A stretch of 64,000 nt of DNA from Acidobacteriota bacterium (GCA_016712445.1 JADJRB010000001.1:2046001-2110000), one strand, 5' to 3'; shown: positions 17,942 to 27,543, counted from the stretch's first letter. Translations and numbers: made by a program. The notes: generated by a model not told the origin, from the sequence alone.

Positions 17942-19816
17942 ATGCCTGATTCTGCACGCCCCCGTCCCGTGATCCTCCGGCTGCCGCCGGAGGTGGTCAA
18001 CCGCATCGCGGCCGGCGAAGTGGTCGAGCGTCCGGCGGCGGCCGTGAAAGAGCTTGTGGAAAACGCGCTGGATGCATGCGCGGCGCAGGTTTCGGTCGCC
18101 ATCGAGGAGGGCGGCCTGAAGCGGATCAGCGTCGAGGATGACGGGTGCGGACTGACGGCGGACGACCTGGCGGTCGCGCTGGAACGGCACGCGACATCGA
18201 AGCTGGTGCCGGATTCCGACGGCCGGGTTGACCTGCTGAACATCCATACGATGGGCTTTCGCGGTGAAGCCTTGCCGTCGATCGCGTCGGTCAGCCGTAT
18301 GCGGATTGTCAGCCGTGCGGCGGGCGAGGCCGCGGCGGAGATCCTGTCCGAGGCCGGACGGGTCGACGGGCCAAGGCCGGCGGCCTTCACGGGGCGCGGC
18401 GAAACCGGTACACGGATCGACGTGGTGGATTTGTTCCATGCGACACCGGCGCGGCTGAAATTCATGCGCGGTGAGCGCGCCGAGGCGCTCGCGGTGACGG
18501 ATGTGGTCAAGCGTCTTGCGATGGCCAACGCCTCGGTGGGCTTCACGCTCGAGAACAACGGGCGCACCGTATTGCGCTATGCTGCAGAGCGCGATGACGA
18601 AGCCGGCCGTCTGGCCCGGCTCGGCGCAATCATGGGGCGCGAATTCAGCGAAAATGCGATTGCGATCGACGCGGAGCGGGACGGGGCCAGGCTTTCCGGG
18701 TTTGCCGGCTTGCCGACCTTGAACCGGGGCAATGCCCAGATGCAGTTCCTGTTCGTGAACGGACGGCCCGTGAAGGACCGTATGCTGACCGGTGTTGTGC
18801 GCGCTGCCTACCAGGATTTCCTGGCGCGTGACCGGCATCCGTTGCTTGCCCTGTTCGTCGATGTCGAGCCGGAGGAAGTGGACGTCAACGTGCACCCGGC
18901 GAAGACCGAGGTGCGCTTCCGCGACGGCGCCGGAATCCGTGGACTGATGATCGGTGCGCTCCGGCACGGGCTGGCGGGCGCGGGCCACCGGGCGTCCACG
19001 ACGGTCGCGGGTTTTGCGCTGGGGCGGGCGAAGGTCGAAGAAGCGGCATCTGGCCTCTTGTGGCAGGCGCCCGCCTCGCCGGGTATCCGGCCGCAAGCGC
19101 CGCCGCGCGCGGTCTACGACGCGCCGGCCGCGTTCAGCGGCTATGCGCCGGAGCCCCTGCGTGACGGTGCGCCCGATACTGCGCCCGGCGCGCGCATGGA
19201 AAGCCTGCCACCTCAACAGGCGCGGGAGCTTGCCGATTATCCGCTCGGAGCAGCGCGGGCCCAGTTGCATGAAACCTACATCATCGCCCAGACGGCGGAT
19301 GGCATGATCATCGTGGACCAGCATGCTGCGCACGAGCGGCTGGTGTATGAAGCGATGAAACGTCAGATGGCTGACGGCGGTGTGCGGCGGCAGGCGCTGC
19401 TGATCCCCGACATCGTCGAGATGCCGGAAGACGAGGCCGCGCGCGTGCTGGAACGCGCCGATGATCTCGCGTCGCTGGGCCTCGAAATCGAAGCGTTCGG
19501 GGCGGGCGCGGTGTGCGTGCGGGCGACGCCTGCACTGTTTGGCGAAATGGATACGGCCGGCTTGTTGCGCGACCTTGCGGACGACTTCGCCGAGTATGAC
19601 GCCGGCCTTGCGCTCAAGGAACGGTTCGAAGAGGTGATGGGCAACATGGCGTGCCGGTCATCCGTGCGGGCGGGCCGGCGGCTGAACGGCGACGAGATGA
19701 ACGCGCTTCTGCGCAACATGGAAGCGACGCCGCATTCCGGGCAGTGCAACCATGGCCGCCCGACTTACGTCGAATTGAAACTGGCAGATATCGAGCGCCT
19801 GTTCGGCCGGCGTTAA
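17942..19816 (+). CDS. mutL: DNA mismatch repair protein MutL
   Basis: 624 residues. The N-terminal GHKL ATPase is complete: VKELVENALDA, EDDGCGL, GFRGEALPSIASVS and the later FVNGRPVKDR/VDVNVHPAKTEVRF. A Pro/Ala-rich linker (about 345-430) leads to the dimerisation domain. That domain carries the endonuclease signature DQHA-x2-E-x4-E, read here as D459 to E470 (DQHAAHERLVYE), plus GQCNHGRPTY near the end. It should therefore be a nicking MutL, unlike the E. coli protein. Its stop overlaps the convergent lipoprotein gene by four bases. No mutS is in the window. Confidence 0.95.
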   Translation: MPDSARPRPVILRLPPEVVNRIAAGEVVERPAAAVKELVENALDACAAQVSVAIEEGGLKRISVEDDGCGLTADDLAVALERHATSKLVPDSDGRVDLLNIHTMGFRGEALPSIASVSRMRIVSRAAGEAAAEILSEAGRVDGPRPAAFTGRGETGTRIDVVDLFHATPARLKFMRGERAEALAVTDVVKRLAMANASVGFTLENNGRTVLRYAAERDDEAGRLARLGAIMGREFSENAIAIDAERDGARLSGFAGLPTLNRGNAQMQFLFVNGRPVKDRMLTGVVRAAYQDFLARDRHPLLALFVDVEPEEVDVNVHPAKTEVRFRDGAGIRGLMIGALRHGLAGAGHRASTTVAGFALGRAKVEEAASGLLWQAPASPGIRPQAPPRAVYDAPAAFSGYAPEPLRDGAPDTAPGARMESLPPQQARELADYPLGAARAQLHETYIIAQTADGMIIVDQHAAHERLVYEAMKRQMADGGVRRQALLIPDIVEMPEDEAARVLERADDLASLGLEIEAFGAGAVCVRATPALFGEMDTAGLLRDLADDFAEYDAGLALKERFEEVMGNMACRSSVRAGRRLNGDEMNALLRNMEATPHSGQCNHGRPTYVELKLADIERLFGRR

Positions 19817-20193
19817 TTATCCGCAGGCGGAGAAACGAGGCGGTACATCACAGGCACGCAGGTGCCCTTGGTGATCTGCTGCTTTGTGACCTTGTAGGTT
19901 TCGCCCACTTCAGGTGCCGAAGGAAACTGCGCGCGGCTGAGGGAAAAAGCGCGCTCGGTGCCTTCCTGAAGGCGCACGTCGTTTTCCGCGACCGCAACCA
20001 CAACGGCGTCGATCACGGAATACTCGTAGGCGCATGGCCCACCGACTTTCGGCTTTACCGGCAGCACCGGCGCTTCCTGCGCGGGCGCGGTTTCGGCCGG
20101 TTCAGCTGGACCCTCGGAATCTGCGGGCGCGGTCTGGCACGCCGCTGAAAGGCTAAGCGCAGCGAGCGCCAGCGCGAGCGATACAAATTTCAT
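19813..20193 (-). CDS. Small lipoprotein of unknown function
   Basis: A 126-residue protein with a signal peptide and lipobox-like SAAC at about residue 19, followed by a Pro/Ala/Glu-rich spacer. The globular end has two Cys (GGPCAYEY and KGTCVPVMY) and short strands. A TGGAG site is placed correctly for the ATG at 20193. The 3' end overlaps mutL by four bases in convergent orientation. I do not recognise the domain. Confidence 0.65.
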   Translation of the reverse strand: MKFVSLALALAALSLSAACQTAPADSEGPAEPAETAPAQEAPVLPVKPKVGGPCAYEYSVIDAVVVAVAENDVRLQEGTERAFSLSRAQFPSAPEVGETYKVTKQQITKGTCVPVMYRLVSPPADN

Positions 20194-20260
20194 CGTGAAC
20201 TCCAATCAGCGAGGTTTGCGCAAGTCTAACGCGGGAATTGGTGGTCACAAGCGCGGGCAG

Positions 20261-21625
20261 TCAGCGTTTCGGTGCCTGCTTGGCCTTCTCGGCCTTTTTG
20301 CCTGCTGTCCGGCGCTTGTGCATCCGGTCCATGCCGCCGCCGGCGACCCACCAGAAGATGCGCCAGCCTTCGGCGAAGGTCATCTTCGGGGTCGGGGCCA
20401 GCGTGCCCTTCTTCTCGGGCGGCGCCACTTTCGGACGCTTGCGGCCCTTCGGCTTCTTTCGGGCCGGTGGCGGGTGTGTGGGTTCGTCCAGTTCGGGGGC
20501 GGCCTCGTCATCCGCCGCCTCGATCTGCGCGGCCGGCCCGGCACTTTCATATTCGCCATCAAGATTGTTGAGAAGGAAGGCGTCGGAGAAATCGACCGCG
20601 AGTTCGACCCACAGGGGCAGGTGGTCGGAGATCTGCCAGGTGAGCCAGCGTTTGGAATAGTAGTCCTTGTCCTTGCCCTTGTCCTTCAATGTCCCGTCTT
20701 CGGCGAGGTCCCGGTGACGTTCCGGAAGGGCCGGCGCGTAGTGTTCGTAGTGTTCGGGCCGGAACAGGCTCTGCGTCCATTCAAACGCGCCGGAGGAGAG
20801 GAAGGTCAACTCGTCTGCGCGGGTGCGGAAAGCGATCTGGTCGTAATAGGCATCGCCCAGCATGTTGGAGGCGTGCTGTTCGGGCGGCAGCTGGAAGCCG
20901 GCCTTGGTCAGCGCCTGCATCGTCTCGTCGATGGGGTTCTTGATGTTGAAGTCGCCGAGGAGGATGTAGTTCTCGTTCTCCCGCTCGGCGCGGTCTGCCA
21001 TTTCCTTGGCGAGATACTCGATTTCCTGCACGCGGCGCTGGTAGCCTTCCGAGCCCTTCGACTCTTCGCCGAAATAGATATGCACCGTACACAGAGAGAA
21101 GCGGAACCAGCCAGACTGGAAGCTGACGAGAAAGGGCGTGCGCGCAAATTGCTGCTCGCCCGGAAGCAGGGCGTGTTTCGGCAAGACGATCTCACCGGCA
21201 ACGTGACGGAAGCGGACCTTGCGTTTGTCGTAGACGAAGGCCATCCGCTCGCGGTTGCCGGAGCTGCCGACGGTGACATCGGTGGAGATGAAGTCCCAGT
21301 CGGGACCCATCAGCCGGATGACATCTTTCAGCGGGGTCAGGTCTTCGTTGATTTCCTGCAGGGCGCAGATGTCAAAGGCGGAGAGGATTTCGGCGATGTA
21401 GAACAGGCTCTCGCGGCGGCGCGGGCCGTGGCGAAACTTGTTGTTGTCGAAATCGCGGATGTTCCAGGTGCCGATGATCAGACTGGATTTCTTGGTGCGG
21501 CGCGGCACGCCTTTCGGGGCGGGCGAGGCAAGCTGGGCGCGCAGGTCAAGCAGGCGGCGCGAGGTCCAGTCCCGCTCGGCGGGCGTGAACAGGCGCGGAT
21601 TGCGCAGATCGTTGTACCAGACCAT
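20261..21625 (-). CDS. Endonuclease/exonuclease/phosphatase-fold protein
   Basis: 454 residues. The core follows the EEP metal-phosphoesterase pattern: GTWNIRDFD (Asn), ALQEINED (Glu), a CTVHIYFGEE strand, ILLGDFNI (Asp/Asn) and the terminal ISDHLPLWVEL (Asp-His). Catalysis on DNA, RNA or a phosphoester is plausible, but the substrate is unknown. A Pro/Lys-rich basic tail of about 90 residues follows the domain. A GAGGGGA site supports the ATG at 21625 over one six codons upstream. A CtrA-like box lies ~50 bases upstream. Confidence 0.8.
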   Translation of the reverse strand: MVWYNDLRNPRLFTPAERDWTSRRLLDLRAQLASPAPKGVPRRTKKSSLIIGTWNIRDFDNNKFRHGPRRRESLFYIAEILSAFDICALQEINEDLTPLKDVIRLMGPDWDFISTDVTVGSSGNRERMAFVYDKRKVRFRHVAGEIVLPKHALLPGEQQFARTPFLVSFQSGWFRFSLCTVHIYFGEESKGSEGYQRRVQEIEYLAKEMADRAERENENYILLGDFNIKNPIDETMQALTKAGFQLPPEQHASNMLGDAYYDQIAFRTRADELTFLSSGAFEWTQSLFRPEHYEHYAPALPERHRDLAEDGTLKDKGKDKDYYSKRWLTWQISDHLPLWVELAVDFSDAFLLNNLDGEYESAGPAAQIEAADDEAAPELDEPTHPPPARKKPKGRKRPKVAPPEKKGTLAPTPKMTFAEGWRIFWWVAGGGMDRMHKRRTAGKKAEKAKQAPKR

Positions 21626-21676
21626 GCCGTTGTCCCCTCGCATTCTGCGGGCAGGACATGGCTAGTCGCAAAAGGG

Positions 21677-21692
21677 TTAGCGGGCCGTTAAC
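21677..21692. promoter_or_regulatory. Candidate CtrA-binding site
   Basis: TTAG-CGGGCCG-TTAAC matches the alphaproteobacterial CtrA consensus TTAA-N7-TTAAC with one mismatch in the first half. It lies 52 bases upstream of the EEP-protein start codon, in the 98-base gap after the FAD dehydrogenase gene. A short motif like this can occur by chance. Confidence 0.4.
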
Positions 21693-21723
21693 CATTGAAA
21701 AAAGCTCGCGAAAACAGTCGGTT

Positions 21724-23136
21724 TCAGACGCTGACGACGCGGCCGGGGTTCATGATGCCGAGCGGGTCGAGCGCCTGCTTGATGGCGCGCATGGCGCCGG
21801 TCGCGGCGGGCGGGCGGATGCGGGCAAGCTCGTCGCGCTTCAGGCGGCCGACACCGTGTTCGGCCGAGATCGAGCCGCCAAAGGCCATCACGGTGTCGAA
21901 GACCGTACGCGTGACGGCCGCTTCGTGTGCCTTGAGGATCGGCGCGCCGGCGCCTGCCGGCTCGACCACCGAATAGTGCAGGTTGCCGTCGCCAACATGG
22001 CCGAAGATGACAAAGTCTGCCGACGGAACATGCGCGCGCACGGCGCCGTTGCAGGCGGTGATGAAGGCCGGGATGCGGCTGACGGGGACGGAAATGTCCT
22101 GGTTGAGCGCCGTGCCGTAGGCGCGCTTGGACAGCGGGATCGTCTCACGGATGTGCCAGAAGGATTTCGCCTGCGCTTCGCTGGAGGCGATGGCGGCGTC
22201 CTGTACGAGGCCTGCCTCGGCCCCGGCTTCAAGCGCGGCCGTGAGGAGGGCCTCGGCCTGCGCCGCATGCGGCTGCGAGATTTCGATCAGCACGCGCCAG
22301 TCGGCGTTCGACGGGAGCGGGTCGCGCGTACCCGGCACGTCGGCGACGACCATTTCCACCGCGTTCGCCGGAATGATCTCGAAGCTGGTGACGGAATCGC
22401 CTGCATGGTCGCGCACCAGCGCGAGCAGCTTCACGACATCGTCTGCAGACGATGCAATCACCCAGGCCGAGGCGCGCTGCACTTTCGGAAAGAGTTTCAG
22501 CGTCGCCGCCGTGATCAGCCCGAGCGTGCCTTCTGCGCCGGCGAAGAGGTGTTTCAAGTCATAGCCGGTATTGTTCTTTCGCAAGCCGGAAAGACCGTCC
22601 CAGATTTCGCCGGAGGGCAGCACGACTTCGAGCCCGAGGATCAGGTCGCGCATCATGCCGTAGCGCAGGACGGCGACGCCGCCGGCATTCGTGGAGATGA
22701 GGCCGCCCAGCGTGGCGGTGCCTTGCGAGCCGAGGGAGAGCGGGAAGAGGCGGTTTGCCTTCTCCGCCGTTTCCTGCGCGGTGACGAGCGTGGCGCCGGC
22801 CTCGATGACCATGGAGTTGTTGAACGGGTCGACCTCGCGAACGGCGTTCATGCGGGTCATCGACACGCAGATTTCGCCGTGCGGCGTGCCGCCATCGACG
22901 AGCCCCGTGTTGCCGCCTTGGGGTGTGATCGCGACACGGTGCTGCGCGCAAAGTCTGACGAGCGCGGCGGCCTCGTCGGTTGACGCAGGACGCGCCAGGA
23001 ATGGCGTCTCACCCGCCCAGCCGCCCCGCCAGGGTGTGGAAGCAGCGGCGAGTTTCTCCGGATCGTCGCTCCAGCCCTTGGGGCCGAGCAAGTCCTTGGC
23101 GGCAGCGAGGAAGGGGGTGGGCGGGGGCGGGGTCAT
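21724..23136 (-). CDS. FAD-binding D-2-hydroxyacid dehydrogenase (FAD-linked oxidase family)
   Basis: 470 residues of the vanillyl-alcohol-oxidase/GlcD fold. The FAD domain shows ITPQGGNTGLVDGG, SLGSQGTATLGGLISTNAGG and the substrate cap follows. The C-terminal half has GHVGDGNLHY and SAEHGVGRLK, which bind a metal in D-lactate and D-2-hydroxyglutarate dehydrogenases, and it ends in IMNPGRVV. It probably oxidises D-2-hydroxyglutarate or a related acid. The start ATG overlaps the stop of the upstream paiB-like gene by four bases, so translation is coupled. Confidence 0.87.
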   Translation of the reverse strand: MTPPPPTPFLAAAKDLLGPKGWSDDPEKLAAASTPWRGGWAGETPFLARPASTDEAAALVRLCAQHRVAITPQGGNTGLVDGGTPHGEICVSMTRMNAVREVDPFNNSMVIEAGATLVTAQETAEKANRLFPLSLGSQGTATLGGLISTNAGGVAVLRYGMMRDLILGLEVVLPSGEIWDGLSGLRKNNTGYDLKHLFAGAEGTLGLITAATLKLFPKVQRASAWVIASSADDVVKLLALVRDHAGDSVTSFEIIPANAVEMVVADVPGTRDPLPSNADWRVLIEISQPHAAQAEALLTAALEAGAEAGLVQDAAIASSEAQAKSFWHIRETIPLSKRAYGTALNQDISVPVSRIPAFITACNGAVRAHVPSADFVIFGHVGDGNLHYSVVEPAGAGAPILKAHEAAVTRTVFDTVMAFGGSISAEHGVGRLKRDELARIRPPAATGAMRAIKQALDPLGIMNPGRVVSV

Positions 23137-23744
23137 GTCTGTAGTTTACGCATTTCAGCGGCAATGGCGAGGCCATCCGGCATGGCCGACAGGGCTTCGA
23201 GGACGCCGGCGCGCGCTTCGCTCGTCTTGTTCTGGCTGAGCTTCGAGATGCCTTCGAAGCGAATCGGCGAGAGCTCGAACGCCCGGATGCCGCGCACCAT
23301 CATGCCGAACGCGCCGGGGTCCATCTTGGCGCGCGTCCAGGGCGGCTTGGGCGCGAGGCGGGCTTCGAATTCGGAGGAGACATCGTCGAGGAAGGTGGCG
23401 GCATCCGCCGGCGCGGGCGTGCCTTCTGCTTCGACGGAGAGGTAGTTCCACGTCGGCACCTGATTGGGCACTGGACCATACCAGTCGGGCGAGATGTAGG
23501 CGTCCGGGCCCGTGAAAACGATGAGCACGCCGGCGCCAGCCTCGATGGCGCGCGTAAGCGGATTGTGCGCAGACAGATGAAAACGCAGGCGCGGCCGGCC
23601 ATTTTCCAGTGAGGCAAGGACGGGCGTGTGGGCGGCGAGCGGAGCAACCTCGCCATTGGCGCAGACGAGGCCAAGCGGACGCGCGCGCAAACGGGCGATC
23701 AGCTTTTCCGGATCGGACTCGCGAAAGAGCGGGGCGGGGTGCAT
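23133..23744 (-). CDS. FMN-binding protein, PaiB family
   Basis: A 203-residue split-barrel flavin-binding protein. It opens with PLFRESDPEKLIARLRARPLG, continues with LASLENGRPRLRFHLSAHNPL and has PDWYGPVPNQVPTWNYLSVEAEG, the standard order for PaiB proteins. These are annotated as negative regulators of sporulation in Bacillus, though in Gram-negatives the role is unclear. The chosen ATG (23744) lies four bases after the xseA stop. The frame runs 44 codons further upstream inside xseA, which I reject. Confidence 0.85.
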   Translation of the reverse strand: MHPAPLFRESDPEKLIARLRARPLGLVCANGEVAPLAAHTPVLASLENGRPRLRFHLSAHNPLTRAIEAGAGVLIVFTGPDAYISPDWYGPVPNQVPTWNYLSVEAEGTPAPADAATFLDDVSSEFEARLAPKPPWTRAKMDPGAFGMMVRGIRAFELSPIRFEGISKLSQNKTSEARAGVLEALSAMPDGLAIAAEMRKLQT

Positions 23745-23748
23745 GGCG

Positions 23749-25134
23749 TCAGAACAGGCTGCCCTGCTCGCCGGGCTTTTTGGGCGGAGCTTTCGATTTT
23801 GGTGTGCCGCCGACGGGCGCGGCGGTAACGTCACCATCCGCGAAGGAAATCTTGAACTGGTCCGTACCAGAAGCAACCGCAGCCGAGCGGATGACGTGGC
23901 CGTCAGTACCCCGAACGATCGCGTAGCCCCGGCTGAGCGTCGCTTGATAGGAGAGGGTCTCCAGCAGCTTGCCCTGCGCGTCCAGCGCCGTCTTCTGGCG
24001 CACCATCAGCCGATCGAGCGCCGGGCGGGCACGCACGGCAATGTCGCGCAGGCGCTGGCGGCCTTGCCGGATTTCGGACTTCAAAAGAGCCGGCGAGAGC
24101 TGTAGCCGGGAGAGTTTCACCCGCGCCTTCTGCGTCAGCGCGAGCGTCGCTTTCGGCAGGTTCGCGCTCGCATAGTCAAGCCGCTGCCGGGCGGGCTGAA
24201 GCAGCATTTCTGCGCGGGGAAGGCGCGCGGCGGTAAGCTTGTCGCGCGCACGGGTGAGGGCGCGCGCGAGGGCGCGTTTCAGGCGCTCACCCTGCTCACC
24301 GCTCGACAGCAGCAGTTCCGTCCGTACCGGGACGGCCATCTCGGCGGCGCCGGTGGGCGTCGGCGCGCGGCGGTCGGACACGTAGTCGATCAAGGTCGTG
24401 TCAGTCTCGTGGCCGACAGCGGAGATCAGGGGGATATCGCTGTCGAAGGCGGCGCGCACGACGATTTCCTCGTTGAACGGCCAGAGGTCTTCGATCGAGC
24501 CGCCGCCGCGTGCGACGATCAGCACATCGGGGCGATCGGCGCCGGTCATGGCGTTGAAACCCTTGATGCCGGCTGTCACCTGTTCGGCGGCGCGGTCGCC
24601 CTGCACGAGGGCGGGCCAGACAATCACGCGCACCGGGAACCGGTCGCGGATGCGATGCAGGATGTCGCGGATGACGGCGCCGGTCGGGGAGGTAATGACG
24701 CCGATGGTGCGCGGCAGGTAAGGCAGCGGCTTCTTGTGCTTCGGGTCAAACAGGCCCTCGGCGGCGAGCTTTTTCTTGCGCTCCTCAAGGAGCTGCATCA
24801 GGGCGCCGGCGCCGGCCGGGCGCATCGTGTTGGCGATCAGCTGGTAGGAGGAGCGGCCTTCATAGGTCGACAGGCGTCCCGTAGCGACGACTTCGAGGCC
24901 CTCTTCGGGCCGGAAGGTCAGCTTGTCGGCCTGACCGCGCCACATGATCGTGTTGAGGACCGCCTTGTCGTCTTTCAGGTCGGCATACATGTGGCCGGAC
25001 TTGGCGATGGTCACGCGGCCGAGCTCGCCGCGCACGACGACATGGTCATAGTTGGTCTCGACCGTTCGTTTCAGGCTCGCGGCAAGCTCGGAGACGGACT
25101 GGGCATGGTCGTTGGAGACGGGTGTGTCGGTCAT
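23749..25134 (-). CDS. xseA: Exodeoxyribonuclease VII large subunit
   Basis: 461 residues. The N-terminal OB domain (VVVRGELGRVTIAKSGHMYADLKD) binds single-stranded DNA. The catalytic domain contains RTIGVITSPTGAVIRDI, DVLIVARGGGSIEDLWPFNEE and SAVGHETDTTLIDYVSDRRAPTP, and a long coiled-coil region follows. With XseB it degrades single-stranded DNA to oligonucleotides. No xseB is in the window. It heads an xseA-paiB-FAD dehydrogenase run with four-base spacings or overlaps. Confidence 0.95.
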   Translation of the reverse strand: MTDTPVSNDHAQSVSELAASLKRTVETNYDHVVVRGELGRVTIAKSGHMYADLKDDKAVLNTIMWRGQADKLTFRPEEGLEVVATGRLSTYEGRSSYQLIANTMRPAGAGALMQLLEERKKKLAAEGLFDPKHKKPLPYLPRTIGVITSPTGAVIRDILHRIRDRFPVRVIVWPALVQGDRAAEQVTAGIKGFNAMTGADRPDVLIVARGGGSIEDLWPFNEEIVVRAAFDSDIPLISAVGHETDTTLIDYVSDRRAPTPTGAAEMAVPVRTELLLSSGEQGERLKRALARALTRARDKLTAARLPRAEMLLQPARQRLDYASANLPKATLALTQKARVKLSRLQLSPALLKSEIRQGRQRLRDIAVRARPALDRLMVRQKTALDAQGKLLETLSYQATLSRGYAIVRGTDGHVIRSAAVASGTDQFKISFADGDVTAAPVGGTPKSKAPPKKPGEQGSLF

Positions 25135-25174
25135 GGCGTGGTTGTGACGGCGGTTGGCACGCCCCGCAAGGGGC

Positions 25175-26386
25175 TCATTTGCCCGCCGGCCAGTGCTCGG
25201 GGCGTAGCCCGAGGCCGATCAGGCGCGCCGGAATCTGGCGCAGGATGGGGAACCATTCGAAGAAGTTCAGCAGGAAAGGCGGCTTCAGCGTGCCCTTCGC
25301 CGTGATCGCGGGCACGAGCACGAACCGGTGGGCAATAACCTGGCCGCGCTGGATCATGCGCGCCGGCCAGTGGCGGCGTTTCTGAACGCCGGCCAGCGCC
25401 TCATCCGGCACCGGGCCCTTGCCGATCAACGGGCCGAGCATGCGGGCCGCGGCGACCGCGTCCTGCACGGCGAGATTGATGCCGACCCCGCCGACCGGCG
25501 ACATGGCATGGGCGGCGTCGCCGATGCACAGGAAGCCGGGGCGCCACCATTTCGGCATGTGGTTCACCTGCACGGTGAGGAGTTTCACCTGGTCCCAGTC
25601 GATCAGTTTCTCCGCGGCTTCGGACAAGTGGGGCGCGATGCGGGCGATGCGGTCGCGAAATGCCGGCAGGCCCTGGGCACGGATCTTGTCGGCGTCGCCC
25701 TTCGGCAGCGGCATGGCGCACTGCCAGTAGTCGCCGCGATTGATCAGGACGAGGAACCCGTCCTCGGTGACGCGGCCAAAGGATTCGCGTACGCCATCTT
25801 CCTTGCGGTCGAGGCGCATCCAGAAGACATCGACCGGCGCGCCGATGTCGTCGAGGGCGAGACCCGACGCATCGCGCAGGTGCGACGCTCGCCCGTCAGC
25901 GGCCACCACGAGGTCCGCCTTGATCTCGACTTTTCCGTCCGGCCCGTCGGCCACGAGGCCTGTGATGCGGTCGCCGGTCTCGATGAGGCCGCGCGCTTCG
26001 GTCAACATCCGCAGGCGGAAGGTGGGCAGCTTTCGGCCCTCGTCGGCCAGGAAGTCGAGCAGGTCCCATTGCGGCATCATCGCAACGAAGGGATGAGCGA
26101 CCGGCAAGCGCGAAAAGTCCGCGATGTGGAAGGTTCGCCCGGCGATGAACAGCGAGATGCGCTCGGTCGGCTGGTTCGGCAGGGCGAGGAGGCCGGTGTC
26201 GAGGCCGAGTTCATGGAAGATTTCCAGCGTGGCGGGATGGATCGTGTCGCCTCGAAAGTCGCGCAGGAAGTCTGCGTGCTTTTCAAGGACGATGACGTCG
26301 ACGCCTTGGCGGGCAAGCAGGTAGCCGAGCATCAGCCCTGCCGGGCCTCCGCCCGCAACGCAGACCTGGCAGGCGAGCGTTTCCAT
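25175..26386 (-). CDS. FAD-dependent aromatic-ring or UbiH-like monooxygenase
   Basis: 403 residues, group A flavoprotein hydroxylase. The three signatures are present: the GGGPAGLMLGYLLARQG dinucleotide fold, the DG motif in VVAADGRASHLRD, and the GD motif in LCIGDAAHAMSPVGGVGIN. Substrates could be ubiquinone precursors or aromatic compounds; no specific pathway neighbour is present. Two close ATGs exist. I prefer 26386 because GGAG lies seven bases before it, but 26398 is possible. The gene ends 40 bases from xseA's start on the same strand. Confidence 0.85.
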   Translation of the reverse strand: METLACQVCVAGGGPAGLMLGYLLARQGVDVIVLEKHADFLRDFRGDTIHPATLEIFHELGLDTGLLALPNQPTERISLFIAGRTFHIADFSRLPVAHPFVAMMPQWDLLDFLADEGRKLPTFRLRMLTEARGLIETGDRITGLVADGPDGKVEIKADLVVAADGRASHLRDASGLALDDIGAPVDVFWMRLDRKEDGVRESFGRVTEDGFLVLINRGDYWQCAMPLPKGDADKIRAQGLPAFRDRIARIAPHLSEAAEKLIDWDQVKLLTVQVNHMPKWWRPGFLCIGDAAHAMSPVGGVGINLAVQDAVAAARMLGPLIGKGPVPDEALAGVQKRRHWPARMIQRGQVIAHRFVLVPAITAKGTLKPPFLLNFFEWFPILRQIPARLIGLGLRPEHWPAGK

Positions 26387-26639
26387 GCGCGTCTCCATGC
26401 TAGCCGGAACTCGATTAGTGCCAGCCCGGGCGACCGCCGCCAAGGCCGCTATCCGGCATTTGATGAATTTTCGGAAATCCGCTTGCCGCCACGCCCTGTC
26501 GTAGTTGGGAAATTTGGTGAAGTTCAGATTCTGTAGCGGATTGGTTCACTTCCTGAACTATCTGCTGTGCCCCCGCGGGGCGTATCCCTTTCCCATCGCG
26601 GCAGACCTGTCGTTCGCCGCCCACCGAACGGGAGATAAA

Positions 26640-27479
26640 ATGAGCACCCAGACAGACACCGCCGCGCTGAGCCCCAATCAGGCCCTCTGGGAAAAAGGCG
26701 ACTTCACCAAGCTCGCCGCCACGATGCGCGAAAGCGGCACGCGCTTCATCGAGAAGACCGGCGTGCGCGCCGGCGACAAGGTGCTCGACCTTGGCTGCGG
26801 CGACGGAACGACCGCCTTGCCATCGGCTCGCCTCGGCGCGGACGTCACTGGCATCGACATCGCCCGCAACCTCGTCGAAGCCGGCAATCGCCGCGCCGCC
26901 GCCGAGGGGCTGAAAAATTGCCGCTTCCTGCACGGCGACGCCTGCAACCTCGAAGGCGTGGCAGACAATACTTTTGACGTCGTCGTCAGCGTGTTCGGCG
27001 CGATGTTTGCGCCGAAGCCGGTGGATGTGGCGAAGGAAATGGTACGCGTCACGAAGCCGGGCGGGCGGATCGTCATGGGCAACTGGATTGCCGGCGACCC
27101 TACCGTGATCGCCCAGATACTCAAGATCAGCGGGGCCTATTCACCGCCGCCGCCCGCCGGCTTCATCAGCCCGGTGCTGTGGGGTGTCGAGGACGAGGTG
27201 CGCCAGCGTTTTGGCGAGGCGGGCATCGCCGCCGACAAGGTCGCCTGCGATCGCGAGACGTTCACCTTCGATTTCGACGGAACGCCGCAGGCCTTCGTCG
27301 GCGTGTTCCGTGATTACTACGGCCCCACGATGAACGCCTTTGCGGCGGCGACGGCGAACGGCAAGGCCGCCGACCTGGAAAGCGAGCTGGTCGAGCTGTT
27401 CGAGCGGCAGAACACGAGCATGGCATCTGGCCGGACCATCCTGCCTGCAACGTTCCTGCGGGCCACCGTCACCGTCTAG
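26640..27479 (+). CDS. Class I SAM-dependent methyltransferase
   Basis: 279 residues. Motif I VLDLGCGDGTTALPSA, the acidic GIDIARNLVE end of the second strand, FLHGDACNLEG and FDVVVSVFGAMFAPKP define a UbiE/Methyltransf_11-like enzyme. The methyl acceptor is unknown. GGGAGA precedes the ATG at 26640; longer upstream starts lack support. The 253-base gap before it (26387-26639) carries no gene that I can recognise and presumably holds the divergent promoters. Confidence 0.87.
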   Translation: MSTQTDTAALSPNQALWEKGDFTKLAATMRESGTRFIEKTGVRAGDKVLDLGCGDGTTALPSARLGADVTGIDIARNLVEAGNRRAAAEGLKNCRFLHGDACNLEGVADNTFDVVVSVFGAMFAPKPVDVAKEMVRVTKPGGRIVMGNWIAGDPTVIAQILKISGAYSPPPPAGFISPVLWGVEDEVRQRFGEAGIAADKVACDRETFTFDFDGTPQAFVGVFRDYYGPTMNAFAAATANGKAADLESELVELFERQNTSMASGRTILPATFLRATVTV

Positions 27480-27543
27480 GTCAGGCCGGAACCTCTCTCT
27501 TTCCACTTGATCTCGGGCGCCGCTCCCCGCAAGGAGCGGCGCC

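Noticed and set aside
25328..26536. 402-codon plus-strand open frame
   Set aside because: It is fully antisense to the FAD monooxygenase, whose GxGxxG, DG and GD motifs are intact, and it shows shadow composition.
26387..26639. Possible riboswitch or small gene in the 253-base gap before the methyltransferase
   Set aside because: No conserved riboswitch core and no credible reading frame with a ribosome-binding site were seen.
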